A stretch of DNA of 64,000 bases from positions 62,001 to 126,000 of the forward strand of contig JAKSCK010000240.1 in the NCBI GenBank assembly GCA_022360655.1, read 5' to 3'. Shown one piece after another: positions 36,554 through 45,310 of the stretch (positions within the stretch are counted from its first letter, which is position 1; every line of letters starts with the position of its first letter). This DNA is from Spirochaetales bacterium (GTDB lineage: Bacteria; Spirochaetota; Spirochaetia; DSM-2461). Made by a program: the position numbers and the translations under genes. Under the pieces are notes generated by a model that saw nothing but the letters and a program-made list of their open reading frames with translations, was not told where the DNA came from and did not search any database.

Positions 36554-37477
36554 TCAGGGAAGTTTCCATTCCTGCAAGCGTTTATGGAATTCTTGGCGCA
36601 TTTTTTCCTCATAGGGAGTACGATTGAGTCGGCGTTCTAAGAGTCCTGTGAGCCAGAGAAGAACTTCTCGTGTTTCCTCCCTGTCACTCATATCCTCTAA
36701 GCTCATGGTGCTGTAAAGAGGTACCTGCGAAAAATCAATGGTTCCTTCAAAGTAACGGTTTTTCTCTTGGATATTAGAAACATGAGCTTCATATTCCTGA
36801 GCTTTTTTATCCAAACTTCCCAGACGTTTGCGGTTGCTCCAATCCCGTTTATAGAGATGCGCTGTGAGTTCGGAATACCATTCCCAAGGAAAGGGCTCCT
36901 CCCCATTCCAGAGGGACACCGCTTTTCGGTCTAACGAAACGGCCCGATCAATGCTTCCCCCAAAGAGGGCGGGAATGGAAGCATCAATCATGGCCAGCAC
37001 AGACCAAGAATCTCCGTGAGCAGGGTCAATGGCGAGTGCTGCATGAAGATCGGCTTTGAGATCAGGAAGACGGCTGATGGAATCAATGATGCCCTTTGTG
37101 TCCCCCCAACTGCCTATGTTGGCTGAACGCCAATAATGAGCCCATGCTGAGGCCGGTTTGAGACGCAGAGATTCTGTGGCGGATTCTTCTGCATCCTCAT
37201 AAGCGGTGAGAGCATCCTCTTTTGTGATGTTTTCTTTATCATATTCATTCATGACAAAATCATGGATGGCTCGGGAGCGACGCCAGAGAAGTTCTGCTGT
37301 ATCAGAATCATTGGTGCAGATGGCAATGGATTGCTCCGCCAATTCCAAAGATTGGCTAAATTCACCCTCTAGCCAAAGTTGATCAATTTCCTTCAGCACC
37401 TCTGAGGTGTTTTGGGCCCAGAGTAGGAAGGAAGGAATAATCAGAAAGCAGAACAATAGGACGGATTTTCTATTCAT
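36554..37477 (-). CDS. Exported TPR-like protein
   Basis: 307 residues from ATG 37477, with GGAG upstream. A signal peptide (MNRKSVLLFCFLIIPSFLLW) precedes helical repeats of tetratricopeptide type (LEEGEFSQSLELAEQ-like at about 35-65, and SLRLKPASAWAHYWRSA at about 115). No lipobox is present, so it is probably periplasmic. Its role is unknown; similar repeat proteins in treponemes accompany transporters, but no transporter lies next to it. Confidence 0.7.
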   Translation of the reverse strand: MNRKSVLLFCFLIIPSFLLWAQNTSEVLKEIDQLWLEGEFSQSLELAEQSIAICTNDSDTAELLWRRSRAIHDFVMNEYDKENITKEDALTAYEDAEESATESLRLKPASAWAHYWRSANIGSWGDTKGIIDSISRLPDLKADLHAALAIDPAHGDSWSVLAMIDASIPALFGGSIDRAVSLDRKAVSLWNGEEPFPWEWYSELTAHLYKRDWSNRKRLGSLDKKAQEYEAHVSNIQEKNRYFEGTIDFSQVPLYSTMSLEDMSDREETREVLLWLTGLLERRLNRTPYEEKMRQEFHKRLQEWKLP

Positions 37478-37624
37478 TGAGAACTCGCTCCACATTGGGA
37501 ATAACAATACCCAGGTTGAAATGACGATGAGGTCAAATCCAAGGGTATCGGATCAGGATCAAAGGGGAAACTCTTTTTTATGAATTGGTATCCTATGATG
37601 AGGAGTAATCTTGATAAAGAGGTC

Positions 37625-38077
37625 TTATTGTTTGGTTTCTTTCATCAGTTCTTCTTCTGCTCGGAGGGCCAAATGCTGGGCCAAATCTGCAAAGTGACGA
37701 AGTTCTCTTGGATTCAATTTGGTGAATAAGGCTTGAAAGGCTTGGGCATCCTTTTCTCTTTGTTGCGTCCAATAGACATGGTATTTCTTGGTTCGATGAA
37801 TGCGGAGGATGCGTCGATCATGAGGATCTTTTTGAAGCAAAAGATATCCGGATTGTTCGAGTCGATTGGCCAGTTTTCGGACATTCTGATGACTCATGGC
37901 AAGAATTGAGGCCATTTCCCCAAGTGTGGGAGCTTCCAATTCTTTGTGATCCATGGCGGCCATGAGAAGAAAGGACTTCACTCCAAATCCATCGGGCTGA
38001 AAATGTTGATCAAAAAGACGTTCCCAAAGTCGTGCGAGACGGAAAACCCCTTCAACAGCACTTTGCGGGGCACTCAT
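37625..38077 (-). CDS. MarR-family transcriptional regulator
   Basis: 150 residues from ATG 38077, overlapping the stop of the upstream membrane protein gene (ATGA). GEMASILAMSHQNVRKLANRLEQSG is the recognition segment of a winged helix, followed by a wing with QKDPHDRRILRIHRT. It is co-transcribed with the membrane protein gene, whose promoter carries a long palindrome, so autoregulation is likely. Confidence 0.85.
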   Translation of the reverse strand: MSAPQSAVEGVFRLARLWERLFDQHFQPDGFGVKSFLLMAAMDHKELEAPTLGEMASILAMSHQNVRKLANRLEQSGYLLLQKDPHDRRILRIHRTKKYHVYWTQQREKDAQAFQALFTKLNPRELRHFADLAQHLALRAEEELMKETKQ

Positions 38078-38943
38078 TTCATTCCTCGACGAAGGGCCCC
38101 ATATCCACTGAATACAATGAGAGCCAGGATGATAAAAATGATTTGTCCTCCCCATTGAAAGTCTCCATCCTGATTCCACAGCATGGAGAATCCCATGGCA
38201 TTCACGGAAAGGGCCATGCCCAGAAAAAATCCATAACAGAGCAGCTGTAGTCCCAGGCCTTGGCCCGGTCTGGTGGCAAGAACATAGAAGCTGAAGAAGG
38301 CCAAGGGTATGGTTATACCCAAATCAAAGTACCGAATTACCCAAAAAACCACGGGTGATTCCGCATATCCTCGGCTACTTCCTGTACGGAGAACTTCAAA
38401 AACTTCACCCAACCACATCAGTGAAAACAGAAGCAAAAAAAGGCTAAGAATGCTTCCATAAATCCATAAGAAACGGCGATGAAACGGGCGCAGTTTGTGA
38501 GAGCGAAATTCCGTGAGGGTGGCAGGGATGAGCAGGACACCAGAGATGATGAGGAACAAAAGGGCTGGGAAGGCATGATGGCTATTCCCCTCATACCGGC
38601 CCCATTCCATTCCAATTCCTACGCTCAGGCCATAGTACAGCAGGTAAAGGGGAGCCATCCCCATAAGGATTTGTCCCCTCTCTTTTTTTTGGAGCAGTTG
38701 AATACCACCCCAAACAAGAAGAGGGCCAATAAACAGATTGGCCACATCTTGGCCCAAGAGTTGGGCCATACCGGAGGGGGAGGTGGCATAATGCAATGGA
38801 CCATTCCACAAGGGACCCAAAAGAGCCATTCCCAGGAGGATGACGCCTGAAATCATCATGGCAAGGGCTGCAAAACACTGTTCCGCTTTAGTGAGCCCAT
38901 GGGGTTGAATGGCTGAGGACGGTTCTTGAACGGACACATTCAT
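38074..38943 (-). CDS. Polytopic membrane protein, unknown function
   Basis: 289 residues with about eight hydrophobic segments and no recognised family motif. A short cytoplasmic N-terminus precedes the first helix (CFAALAMMISGVILLGMALL). It is the first gene of an operon with the MarR regulator, which suggests it handles the regulator's effector, perhaps by export or sensing. That is inference. Its ribosome site GAGG lies in one arm of the palindrome before the gene. Confidence 0.75.
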   Translation of the reverse strand: MNVSVQEPSSAIQPHGLTKAEQCFAALAMMISGVILLGMALLGPLWNGPLHYATSPSGMAQLLGQDVANLFIGPLLVWGGIQLLQKKERGQILMGMAPLYLLYYGLSVGIGMEWGRYEGNSHHAFPALLFLIISGVLLIPATLTEFRSHKLRPFHRRFLWIYGSILSLFLLLFSLMWLGEVFEVLRTGSSRGYAESPVVFWVIRYFDLGITIPLAFFSFYVLATRPGQGLGLQLLCYGFFLGMALSVNAMGFSMLWNQDGDFQWGGQIIFIILALIVFSGYGALRRGMK

Positions 38944-38997
38944 CAGGATACCTCGTAATATGTAACTGGTTATATATTACGAGGTATCCTGTGTCCA
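38944..38997 (-). promoter_or_regulatory. Promoter with 48-base near-perfect palindrome
   Basis: Minus strand: TGGACA (38997-38992), 17 bases, TATAAC (38974-38969). Arms of 18 bases, perfect and outermost C-G, cover 38944-38961 and 38974-38991. The inner TAAC/GTTA continue the pairing after one mismatch, which makes a 48-base palindrome. The -10 lies in its middle, so a bound regulator, presumably the MarR protein, would occlude the promoter. Confidence 0.8.
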
Positions 38998-39084
38998 GTC
39001 CTTGATGAATGGTTCTCTTCAATCAATCAAGGTACTTGGAACCATGATGGTTTGAGTTAGCACCCATAGGTGCTCCACATGGAT

Positions 39085-39723
39085 TTACACGGTGTTTGGA
39101 TGGAGTAGGCGAATGAGGGACTCTTGAAAAAGCTGACGGTGAAAGTCAGAGGATTCTGGGAGTTGCACCACCGCCATGGCATGACGCTGCGCTGAGCTCA
39201 GGTGAAAGAGGGGGGTGGTTCCCACAGTGAGGGAAAATTGTGATATCACAAACTGCAGAGCATTCTCTTCATTGGGAAGACGGTTGGCACGCACAAAGGC
39301 TTGGGCGATGGCTCGGCTGTCTTTGGCCAAGGATTCCTTGAAACAAACCAGAGCCTCGGAGCTCACATTCTTTTCGAGCACCGCATACATGAGGCCAATG
39401 AGGGCGGTGAGGCGGGGACGAGATAAGATGGTTTCTACCCATTCGTGGGCAAAACATGAAACATCAAGGGGCCCCTGTTCTGTGAGGCGTTCTGCTGCAA
39501 TACGCCAATCCCCAATCTCCCGGCGAAGAAGTTCCAGAAAAACTTCTTCCCGGGTGGTGAAATATTTATAGATATTGGAACGGGCTCCACCAGTGCCCTG
39601 AGCAATCTTGGCAAAGGTGACTTTCTCAAATCCTTCTTTTTTAAAAACATCCCAAGCAGAGTTCAGGATGCTCAGTATCCGTTCTTCTTTTTGCTCATCA
39701 CTGCGCGCACGTTCCCAGTCCAT
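39085..39723 (-). CDS. TetR-family transcriptional regulator
   Basis: 212 residues. The N-terminal helix-turn-helix (VTFAKIAQGTGGARSNIYKY followed by FTTREEVF) is typical of TetR/AcrR. The C-terminal ligand domain is not recognisable. It lies seven bases downstream of the SDR gene and is probably transcribed with it, as the promoter palindrome upstream of the SDR gene suggests. Confidence 0.88.
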   Translation of the reverse strand: MDWERARSDEQKEERILSILNSAWDVFKKEGFEKVTFAKIAQGTGGARSNIYKYFTTREEVFLELLRREIGDWRIAAERLTEQGPLDVSCFAHEWVETILSRPRLTALIGLMYAVLEKNVSSEALVCFKESLAKDSRAIAQAFVRANRLPNEENALQFVISQFSLTVGTTPLFHLSSAQRHAMAVVQLPESSDFHRQLFQESLIRLLHPNTV

Positions 39724-39730
39724 AGGGGTA

Positions 39731-40567
39731 TTATGCCGATTTGCGCATGGTCCTCAAGGAGATTTTATCATAGAGTTTTCCACCAATGAGTCTTCGGACC
39801 AGGGGAAGCCATCGAGAATCCCAAGTGGTTTTGTACACACTTTTTGGTTTTTTTGCTGTGAGGGCATGCACCATGGCCTTCACCGTGGATTCTGGTCCAG
39901 GAGCATTCTTGTACATACGCCGTGTTCCATCGGCGACACCATCCATCACATCTTGATATTCTTTTTGGTGATGAACGGCCTTCAGGGTGGTGATGGCCAC
40001 TTCTTCGAATCCAGTGCGTACCACACCAGGTTCAATCTGGCTCACGTGAATCCCAGTTCCAGAGAGTTCCTGGCGGAGAGCATCGGTCATGGCACTCAAG
40101 GCATGTTTTGTGGCGGCATACCAACCAATACCAGCAGTGGAGATATGGGCCACTACAGATGCGGTGTTCACAATCCGACCTGAATTCTGTTTTCGCATGG
40201 TGGGGAGAACAGCGCGTATGACACGGGCTGCACCAAAGAGGTTCACATCAAATTGGTAATGAATGGTTTCAATGGGCACATCTTCCACTCCGCCATAGCT
40301 TCCAAAACCGGCATTGTTGAGAAGGGCATCAATTCGCCCCTCCTCCTGAAGAATTGTTTTCACACCTTCTTTGATGCTTTTCTCTGAGGAAACATCCATG
40401 GCGAGGGTGCGAATTCCTCGCTGAGAGAGGGTGGCCATGCGTTCTACGCGTCGGGCAGCGGCATAGACAATCCATCCTTGGGTATGAAGGCGTTCCGCAG
40501 TTCGCATTCCAAAACCAGAGGAAGCTCCAGTGATGAGGGCGACGGGTTTATTGTTAAGTGACATCAT
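39731..40567 (-). CDS. Short-chain dehydrogenase/reductase
   Basis: A classical SDR of 278 residues. TGASSGFGMRTAERL is the NAD(P) motif, NNAGFGSYGG the structural motif, and YAATKHA (Tyr and Lys) the active site with the preceding Ser-region. Substrate is unknown. The first codon is MM; the start at 40567 or 40564 lies within the promoter palindrome, with no standard leader (see the promoter entry). It pairs with the TetR regulator, a common arrangement for lipid or xenobiotic reductases. Confidence 0.88.
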   Translation of the reverse strand: MMSLNNKPVALITGASSGFGMRTAERLHTQGWIVYAAARRVERMATLSQRGIRTLAMDVSSEKSIKEGVKTILQEEGRIDALLNNAGFGSYGGVEDVPIETIHYQFDVNLFGAARVIRAVLPTMRKQNSGRIVNTASVVAHISTAGIGWYAATKHALSAMTDALRQELSGTGIHVSQIEPGVVRTGFEEVAITTLKAVHHQKEYQDVMDGVADGTRRMYKNAPGPESTVKAMVHALTAKKPKSVYKTTWDSRWLPLVRRLIGGKLYDKISLRTMRKSA

Positions 40568-40602
40568 GTCTCTAAAATAAGAGACAATATGTCACTAGTC
40601 AA
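40558..40602 (-). promoter_or_regulatory. SDR/TetR promoter with operator flanking the -10
   Basis: Minus strand: TTGACT (40602-40597), 17 bases, TATTTT (40579-40574). Two 16-base arms (40558-40573 and 40580-40595), two mismatches, flank the -10 exactly. The ATG starts seven bases after the -10, so the mRNA may be leaderless. Confidence 0.75.
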
Positions 40603-40617
40603 GAAAAGGAGAAAGAA

Positions 40618-40644
40618 AAACCCCCTCGAGAGAGGGGGTCGATC
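40618..40644 (-). terminator. GATCGACC hairpin, copy 5 (after dapL)
   Basis: On the minus strand, GATCGACCCCCTC, a four-base loop, GAGGGGGT and TTTTTC. It ends the dapL transcript with a clear T run. The conserved flank is present. Confidence 0.85.
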
Positions 40645-40663
40645 TAACACAAAAAGAGGAGTT

Positions 40664-41881
40664 TTAGCTCAAAGCAGTGATGATGCGTTCCACGGCTTCT
40701 TCCACCCGTTCTTTGTCATTGAAGGCACTGATACGGATGAATCCTTCTCCCATACGACCAAAACCACTACCTGGGGTGATGACCACATCGGCTTTCTTGA
40801 GGAGGGTGTCAAAGGTGTCCCAAGAACTTTCACCGGTTTTTACCCAGACGTAGGGACTGTTTTCCCCACCCCAGCAGGAGTAGCCCACTTTTTCCATGGC
40901 TGCGCGGATGATGCGGGCATTCTCTAAGTAATAGGCAATCAAATCTCCGGTTTCTTTTTGGCCTTCGGGGCTGTAAACTGCAGCGGCCGCTTTTTGAACC
41001 GGGTAGGATACGCCATTGAATTTGGTGGAATGACGGCGATTCCACATGTCCCGAAGTTTGATCCCATCAATCTCAATGGCCGAGGGCACCACAGTGTAAG
41101 CACAGCGAGTGCCGGTGAAGCCAGCGGTCTTGGAAAAACTCCGGAATTCCACCGCGCAGCGGTCGGCACCAGGGATTTCATAGATGCTTTTTGGCAGTTC
41201 AGGATTGGTGACAAAGGCTTCATAGGCAGCATCAAAGAGGATGAGAGACCCTTGGGCATTGGCCCAGTCCACCCATTCTGCGAGCTGCTCTTTGGTGGCG
41301 GTGGCTCCAGTGGGATTGTTGGGGAAGCAGAGATACACCACTTCCGCTCCCTGGGAACCGAGGTCTTTGGGAGAGGGGACAAAACCGTTGGCTTCTGTGC
41401 CTTCCATGTAGGTGAGGCCCTCATAACGGCCATCCACAGCGGCTCCTGTGCGCCCAGCCATCACATTGGTATCCACATAAACGGGATAAACAGGATCTGG
41501 AACGGCCACACGGGTATCTGGAGCAAAGAGCTCTTGGAAATTCCCGGTATCACATTTGGCCCCATCAGAGACAAAAATGTCATTGGCAGAAATGGGACAA
41601 CCTCGGGCGGCAAAATCCGCTTTGGCAATGGCTTCCCGGAGGAAATCGTAACCTTGCTCCGGACCATAGCCCCGGAAATTGGCCGCATTGCCCTGCTCTT
41701 CCACGCCCTCATGAAAGGCCGTAATGACAGAAGGGGGAAGGGGACGGGTGACATCGCCAATTCCCAATTTAATGAGAGGACGGGCGGGGTTTGTGGCCGC
41801 ATGGTCGGCCACCCGGCGGGCAATCTCTACAAAGAGATAGCTGGCCTGCAACTTGGCGTAGTGTTCGTTTAAGCGGATCAT
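40664..41881 (-). CDS. dapL: LL-diaminopimelate aminotransferase
   Basis: 405 residues from ATG 41881, with AGGATGAGG upstream. This is a class I/II PLP aminotransferase with DapL landmarks: [46 protein letters not shown], and [12 protein letters not shown], where Lys binds PLP. It converts tetrahydrodipicolinate directly to LL-DAP, a short lysine/peptidoglycan route known from spirochaetes such as Leptospira, from Chlamydia and from plants. It is divergent from metF. Confidence 0.95.
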   Translation of the reverse strand: MIRLNEHYAKLQASYLFVEIARRVADHAATNPARPLIKLGIGDVTRPLPPSVITAFHEGVEEQGNAANFRGYGPEQGYDFLREAIAKADFAARGCPISANDIFVSDGAKCDTGNFQELFAPDTRVAVPDPVYPVYVDTNVMAGRTGAAVDGRYEGLTYMEGTEANGFVPSPKDLGSQGAEVVYLCFPNNPTGATATKEQLAEWVDWANAQGSLILFDAAYEAFVTNPELPKSIYEIPGADRCAVEFRSFSKTAGFTGTRCAYTVVPSAIEIDGIKLRDMWNRRHSTKFNGVSYPVQKAAAAVYSPEGQKETGDLIAYYLENARIIRAAMEKVGYSCWGGENSPYVWVKTGESSWDTFDTLLKKADVVITPGSGFGRMGEGFIRISAFNDKERVEEAVERIITALS

Positions 41882-41965
41882 GAGCCTCATCCTACTAAAG
41901 ACTGGGGGCAAGAGGGAAGCAATGGGGGCATAGACGGTTCATATCAGAACCGGATATTGTTTCTT

Positions 41966-42847
41966 ATGCGCGTAAAAGATCTTCTCGCCGCAGGGAAAAC
42001 GGCGGTCAGTTTTGAATTTTTTCCTCCCAAAAGCCTTCGGGGTTGGGAGAAACTCTACGGCACGATTGCCGATCTTTCTCAATTGCAACCGGCCTATGTC
42101 AGTGTGACGTATGGGGCCGGGGGAAGCACTCGAGACCAAACTCATGATTTGATTACCCGTCTTCGAAAAGAAACGGCATTAGAGATTGTGGCTCACTTGA
42201 CCTGTGTGGGACATTCCAAGGATGAGATGTCCCGGATTTTGGATATGTATGCTGAATCCGGTGTTGAGAATATCTTGGCTCTTCGTGGGGACTTGCCCCA
42301 GGATCCAACAGAATCCCATCCCACAGATTTTCCCCGAGCGGTGGATTTGGTGAGTTTTATCCGGGAAAAGCATCCACAGATTGGTGTGGGTGTGGCGGGA
42401 TTCCCAGAGGGGCATCCTGAATCTCGCAACCGGTTGGAAGAGCTCACCCATCTGAAAGAGAAGGTGGATGCCGGGGCTGATTACATTGTGACTCAGCTTT
42501 TCTTTGATAATCGAGATTACCGGGATTATGTGGAGCGCTGCACTCTAGCAGGCATTGAGGTGCCTGTGATTGCTGGTGTGATGCCGGTGACAGGACGGAA
42601 GAATCTGGCCCGAATGGCCGAATTGGCGCCAAGAACCCGGTTCCCGGCAGGATTACTCCGGGCTGTGAATCGGGCTCAAAGTGATGAAGGCGTGGAACGG
42701 GCTGGAGTGCATTGGGCCACAGAACAGGTTCGGGATTTACTCGATCAAGGAGCTCCAGGAATCCATTTGTACACGCTCAATAATTCAGCGGCCAGTTTGA
42801 GAATTGCTGAATCCCTGGGCTTAGAGGGACTGTCTTCAGTTTCTTAA
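41966..42847 (+). CDS. metF: 5,10-methylenetetrahydrofolate reductase
   Basis: 293 residues from ATG 41966. SFEFFPPKS, VSVTYGAGGS and TCVGHSKDEM are classical MetF motifs; VTQLFFDN lies in the barrel. The enzyme makes 5-methyl-THF for methionine synthesis. A TTG at 41957 could add three residues. A small hairpin (CGGTTC ATATCA GAACCG, 41935-41952) lies just before the start. An intrinsic terminator follows. Confidence 0.95.
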   Translation: MRVKDLLAAGKTAVSFEFFPPKSLRGWEKLYGTIADLSQLQPAYVSVTYGAGGSTRDQTHDLITRLRKETALEIVAHLTCVGHSKDEMSRILDMYAESGVENILALRGDLPQDPTESHPTDFPRAVDLVSFIREKHPQIGVGVAGFPEGHPESRNRLEELTHLKEKVDAGADYIVTQLFFDNRDYRDYVERCTLAGIEVPVIAGVMPVTGRKNLARMAELAPRTRFPAGLLRAVNRAQSDEGVERAGVHWATEQVRDLLDQGAPGIHLYTLNNSAASLRIAESLGLEGLSSVS

Positions 42848-42901
42848 ACCCCATTGAAAGGATTTCTTCTAGGTGACTTAAAGGTTACCCATCAAAAATG
42901 G

Positions 42902-42938
42902 AGCGCTGATTGCTGCTTTGGCAATCAGCGCTTTTTTT
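42902..42938 (+). terminator. Intrinsic terminator of metF
   Basis: AGCGCTGATTGC, seven-base loop, GCAATCAGCGCT, then seven T. A classical strong terminator that lacks the GATCGACC flank. Confidence 0.95.
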
Positions 42939-42990
42939 GAACCTTTTTTCCATTGAAAGATTTGGATGACCACAATTGTGGGGGGATGAT

Positions 42991-43962
42991 CTAGCGTTCT
43001 AGATGCAAGGTGGGAAGTTGGCGTGTGTATGCATTGGCTTTGCGACGGAGCATGCCATTAAGACGCCAGGCTAGAAGCTCCAGAGGTTTTTCCATGGTGA
43101 TGTCCCCAAAATCCTCACGCACCTCCAAGGCCATTTCTTCAGGAATCCCATTTTCAAGAACTTGAACGGCACGATAGGGGTAGGGGGTGATGATGAGGGC
43201 ATTGGTTTTTTGCTGTTCAAGTTTTTCTTGAATCGCTTGTACAGGGGCCTCTTCAGGAGTCATGAGGAAGGTTTGTTCTTGGAGTGGGCGAGTACTTACA
43301 ACCTCTGGGATGAGAGTTCCCCATGGCAGGATTCCATTTTCTGGACCGAAGTGTCGAAGAATGTAGGCTTCAGAATCTGGAATCTGATTCGGCAGTATCC
43401 AATTGAAACGTGGGACTTCTTGATTTTCTGTATCCTGGGAGAGCGTCTTGAGAGCGCCCAACCCTTGTGCTATGAGGGGAGTATTTCCTTGGGGGAGCCG
43501 TTGATTAAAATCCCGGAGAATTTCGAGAAATTCAACATATTCTCTATAGAGCAAGGTGGCATCACTCTTGAGAATGAGTTGGCGAGCTTCCAGGTGAGAA
43601 GTGCCCTCCTGAGCGGTGATGTAGGCTGAGAGTTCGTCCTGTTGCTCTGGTTCCACAAAGAACAATCCCATTTGACGCAAGCCGCCATCGTAGAGGCTGG
43701 GGAGAAGAGCCTGTATGACTTTGCTGCTGTCTCCCCGTAAGGGATTATTTTGAACAAAAAGAATGGATTGATTGGTTTGAAGTACCTTCTTGAGCTCTGG
43801 TGCTGGTCTGAGCGGGGAGGCATCCAAATAATGACGGAGGTTTTGCTTTTGCTCTTCCGTTGCTATAGAGAGTTTTGGGGAGCATGCCAGAAGAGAAAAC
43901 ACCAAAAGGATGAGTATGACGCTGAGAGATTTACGATGATATGGGGGCTGTATTGCGGACAT
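42991..43962 (-). CDS. Putative lipoprotein, unknown function
   Basis: 323 residues. A positively charged N-terminus (YHRKS), a hydrophobic stretch and a lipobox (FSLLAC) predict a lipid-anchored protein. The mature part is mixed alpha/beta with QNNPLRGDSSKVIQALLPSL and LIAQGLGAL; a distant resemblance to haem-binding ChaN-type lipoproteins is possible but unproven. It overlaps the PH-like gene by 32 bases and is the last gene of a long minus-strand run that starts at hisD. Confidence 0.7.
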   Translation of the reverse strand: MSAIQPPYHRKSLSVILILLVFSLLACSPKLSIATEEQKQNLRHYLDASPLRPAPELKKVLQTNQSILFVQNNPLRGDSSKVIQALLPSLYDGGLRQMGLFFVEPEQQDELSAYITAQEGTSHLEARQLILKSDATLLYREYVEFLEILRDFNQRLPQGNTPLIAQGLGALKTLSQDTENQEVPRFNWILPNQIPDSEAYILRHFGPENGILPWGTLIPEVVSTRPLQEQTFLMTPEEAPVQAIQEKLEQQKTNALIITPYPYRAVQVLENGIPEEMALEVREDFGDITMEKPLELLAWRLNGMLRRKANAYTRQLPTLHLER

Positions 43963-44350
43963 GAATATTCTTTTGCTCCAGTATTTTGATCAATCGATCA
44001 GTATCAAGTTTTGCCAGGGTGAGGGACACGGGTTTGTGATCAAGAGATTCAATCACAATCCGGCGTTTGCCTCGTCTTCGGAATGAGAGAATCCGATCAT
44101 AGGGATGAAACTCTGCCGAATGACGATAGTGAAGATTTAACCGAAGTCCCCGCTCTTCTGCAACAAGGAGGGGCTGGCGATTGGCAATGATGATGAGGGT
44201 GAGGATGATGGCCATCCCTAGACCGTAGATCAGAGTGGAGAAGAGGTGGAAATTCACCAGCAAAGGACGAAGTGCAGGAAGGAAGGGCAAAAGAAAGAGG
44301 AAATGACCAAGCCGTGTTTGCAAAGGTTTTTTGTAATTCTGGGCCTTCAT
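43931..44350 (-). CDS. Small membrane protein with PH-like domain
   Basis: 139 residues. Two membrane helices (about 15-35 and 38-57) are followed by a soluble domain with alternating beta strands (LRLNLHYRHSAEFHPYDRIL then GKRRIVIESLDHKPVSLTL), like the bacterial PH-like modules. Function unknown. It overlaps the FHA-GGDEF gene (ATGA) upstream and the lipoprotein gene downstream, which indicates coordinated expression. Confidence 0.65.
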   Translation of the reverse strand: MKAQNYKKPLQTRLGHFLFLLPFLPALRPLLVNFHLFSTLIYGLGMAIILTLIIIANRQPLLVAEERGLRLNLHYRHSAEFHPYDRILSFRRRGKRRIVIESLDHKPVSLTLAKLDTDRLIKILEQKNIHVRNTAPISS

Positions 44351-45309
44351 TCCTTCCCATCCTCTGCCATTTTGCTGCAGTTGCGTCCGGCATTCTTGGC
44401 CGTATAAAGGGCCTGATCAGCGTGTTGGATGAGATCCGCTGGTCCATCCATATTGGTATGATATGTGGCGATGCCCAGGCTGATGGTGACGGTTTCTCCA
44501 GCAATTTTTGAAGCATTTTGCTCAATGTGTGTTCGGATTTTTTCTGCAGCCAAGAAGGCCCCTTGTGCATTGGTTTCAGGAAGAATAAGGCCCAGTTCTT
44601 CTCCTCCATAGCGGGCGGGAATATCTGAGAAGCGGCAACATCCCATCACAATTTGCGCCACCGATTTGAGGACTTCATCCCCTTGTTGATGTCCATGCAC
44701 ATCATTGTAGTGCTTAAAATGATCAATATCCCCTAGGATGAGACTGAGGGGACGGGAATAGCGCTGGCAGCGATCCATTTCTTCCTGCAATTTCCCATCA
44801 AAGTAGCGGCGATTGAACAGGCCGGTGAGACCATCTCGATAGGCCAAATCGGAGAGGGCATCGCGTTTGAGATTGTAGTAATGCTTGAGCTCCCGGATCT
44901 TTTCAGCCGTTTGCTCATCTTTGGCCCCAGTGGCCAGTTCATGAACCCGTTTTTCAAAGATGAGAGTATCATCGGGTTCTGGAGGTTTTTGCTCAGTCCC
45001 AGAGGAAACCAGATACTGCAAATCATGGGGGCCAATACGAATTTTGTCACCGTCCACAAGGTGCAACTCTTGGGCACGACACCCATTCACATAGGTGCCG
45101 TTTGTGCTACCCAAGTCTTGGATGAACACCCCATCTTCACTCCATTGCAAACGGGCATGACGTCGGGAGACCCGTTCATCTGGGAGACGAATGTTTGACT
45201 CATGACTCCGTCCAATTAGGTATTCTTGGTTTGGAGACAGTTCTTGTCGAACGTCGAGGTAGTAAAGATAGTGGGTCTCCCCAGAGGGGAGGAGCTCCTT
45301 TAGGGGCAG
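44347..45309 (-). CDS. FHA-GGDEF diguanylate cyclase-like protein, CTG start proposed
   Basis: About 320 residues. FHA domain from about residue 30 (YLIGRSHESNIRLPDERVSR, then QDLGSTNGTYVNG), a helical linker, and a GGDEF domain with DGLTGLFNRRYFD and RYGGEELGLILPE. The signature reads GGEEL, an accepted active form. The only ATG/GTG/TTG in frame, TTG 45150, would cut the FHA domain. Reading upstream there is no such codon, but CTG 45309 sits five bases after a perfect GGAGG. It likely makes c-di-GMP under FHA phosphopeptide control. Confidence 0.85.
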   Translation of the reverse strand: MPLKELLPSGETHYLYYLDVRQELSPNQEYLIGRSHESNIRLPDERVSRRHARLQWSEDGVFIQDLGSTNGTYVNGCRAQELHLVDGDKIRIGPHDLQYLVSSGTEQKPPEPDDTLIFEKRVHELATGAKDEQTAEKIRELKHYYNLKRDALSDLAYRDGLTGLFNRRYFDGKLQEEMDRCQRYSRPLSLILGDIDHFKHYNDVHGHQQGDEVLKSVAQIVMGCCRFSDIPARYGGEELGLILPETNAQGAFLAAEKIRTHIEQNASKIAGETVTISLGIATYHTNMDGPADLIQHADQALYTAKNAGRNCSKMAEDGKE

Positions 45310-45310
45310 A

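Noticed and set aside
40958-41872. Plus-strand open frame of 304 codons opposite dapL
   Set aside because: A shadow of dapL, which has all its motifs on the minus strand.
42970-42981. CCACAATTGTGG palindrome after the lipoprotein gene
   Set aside because: A 12-base palindrome of this kind can occur by chance; there is no T run, second copy or promoter to give it meaning.
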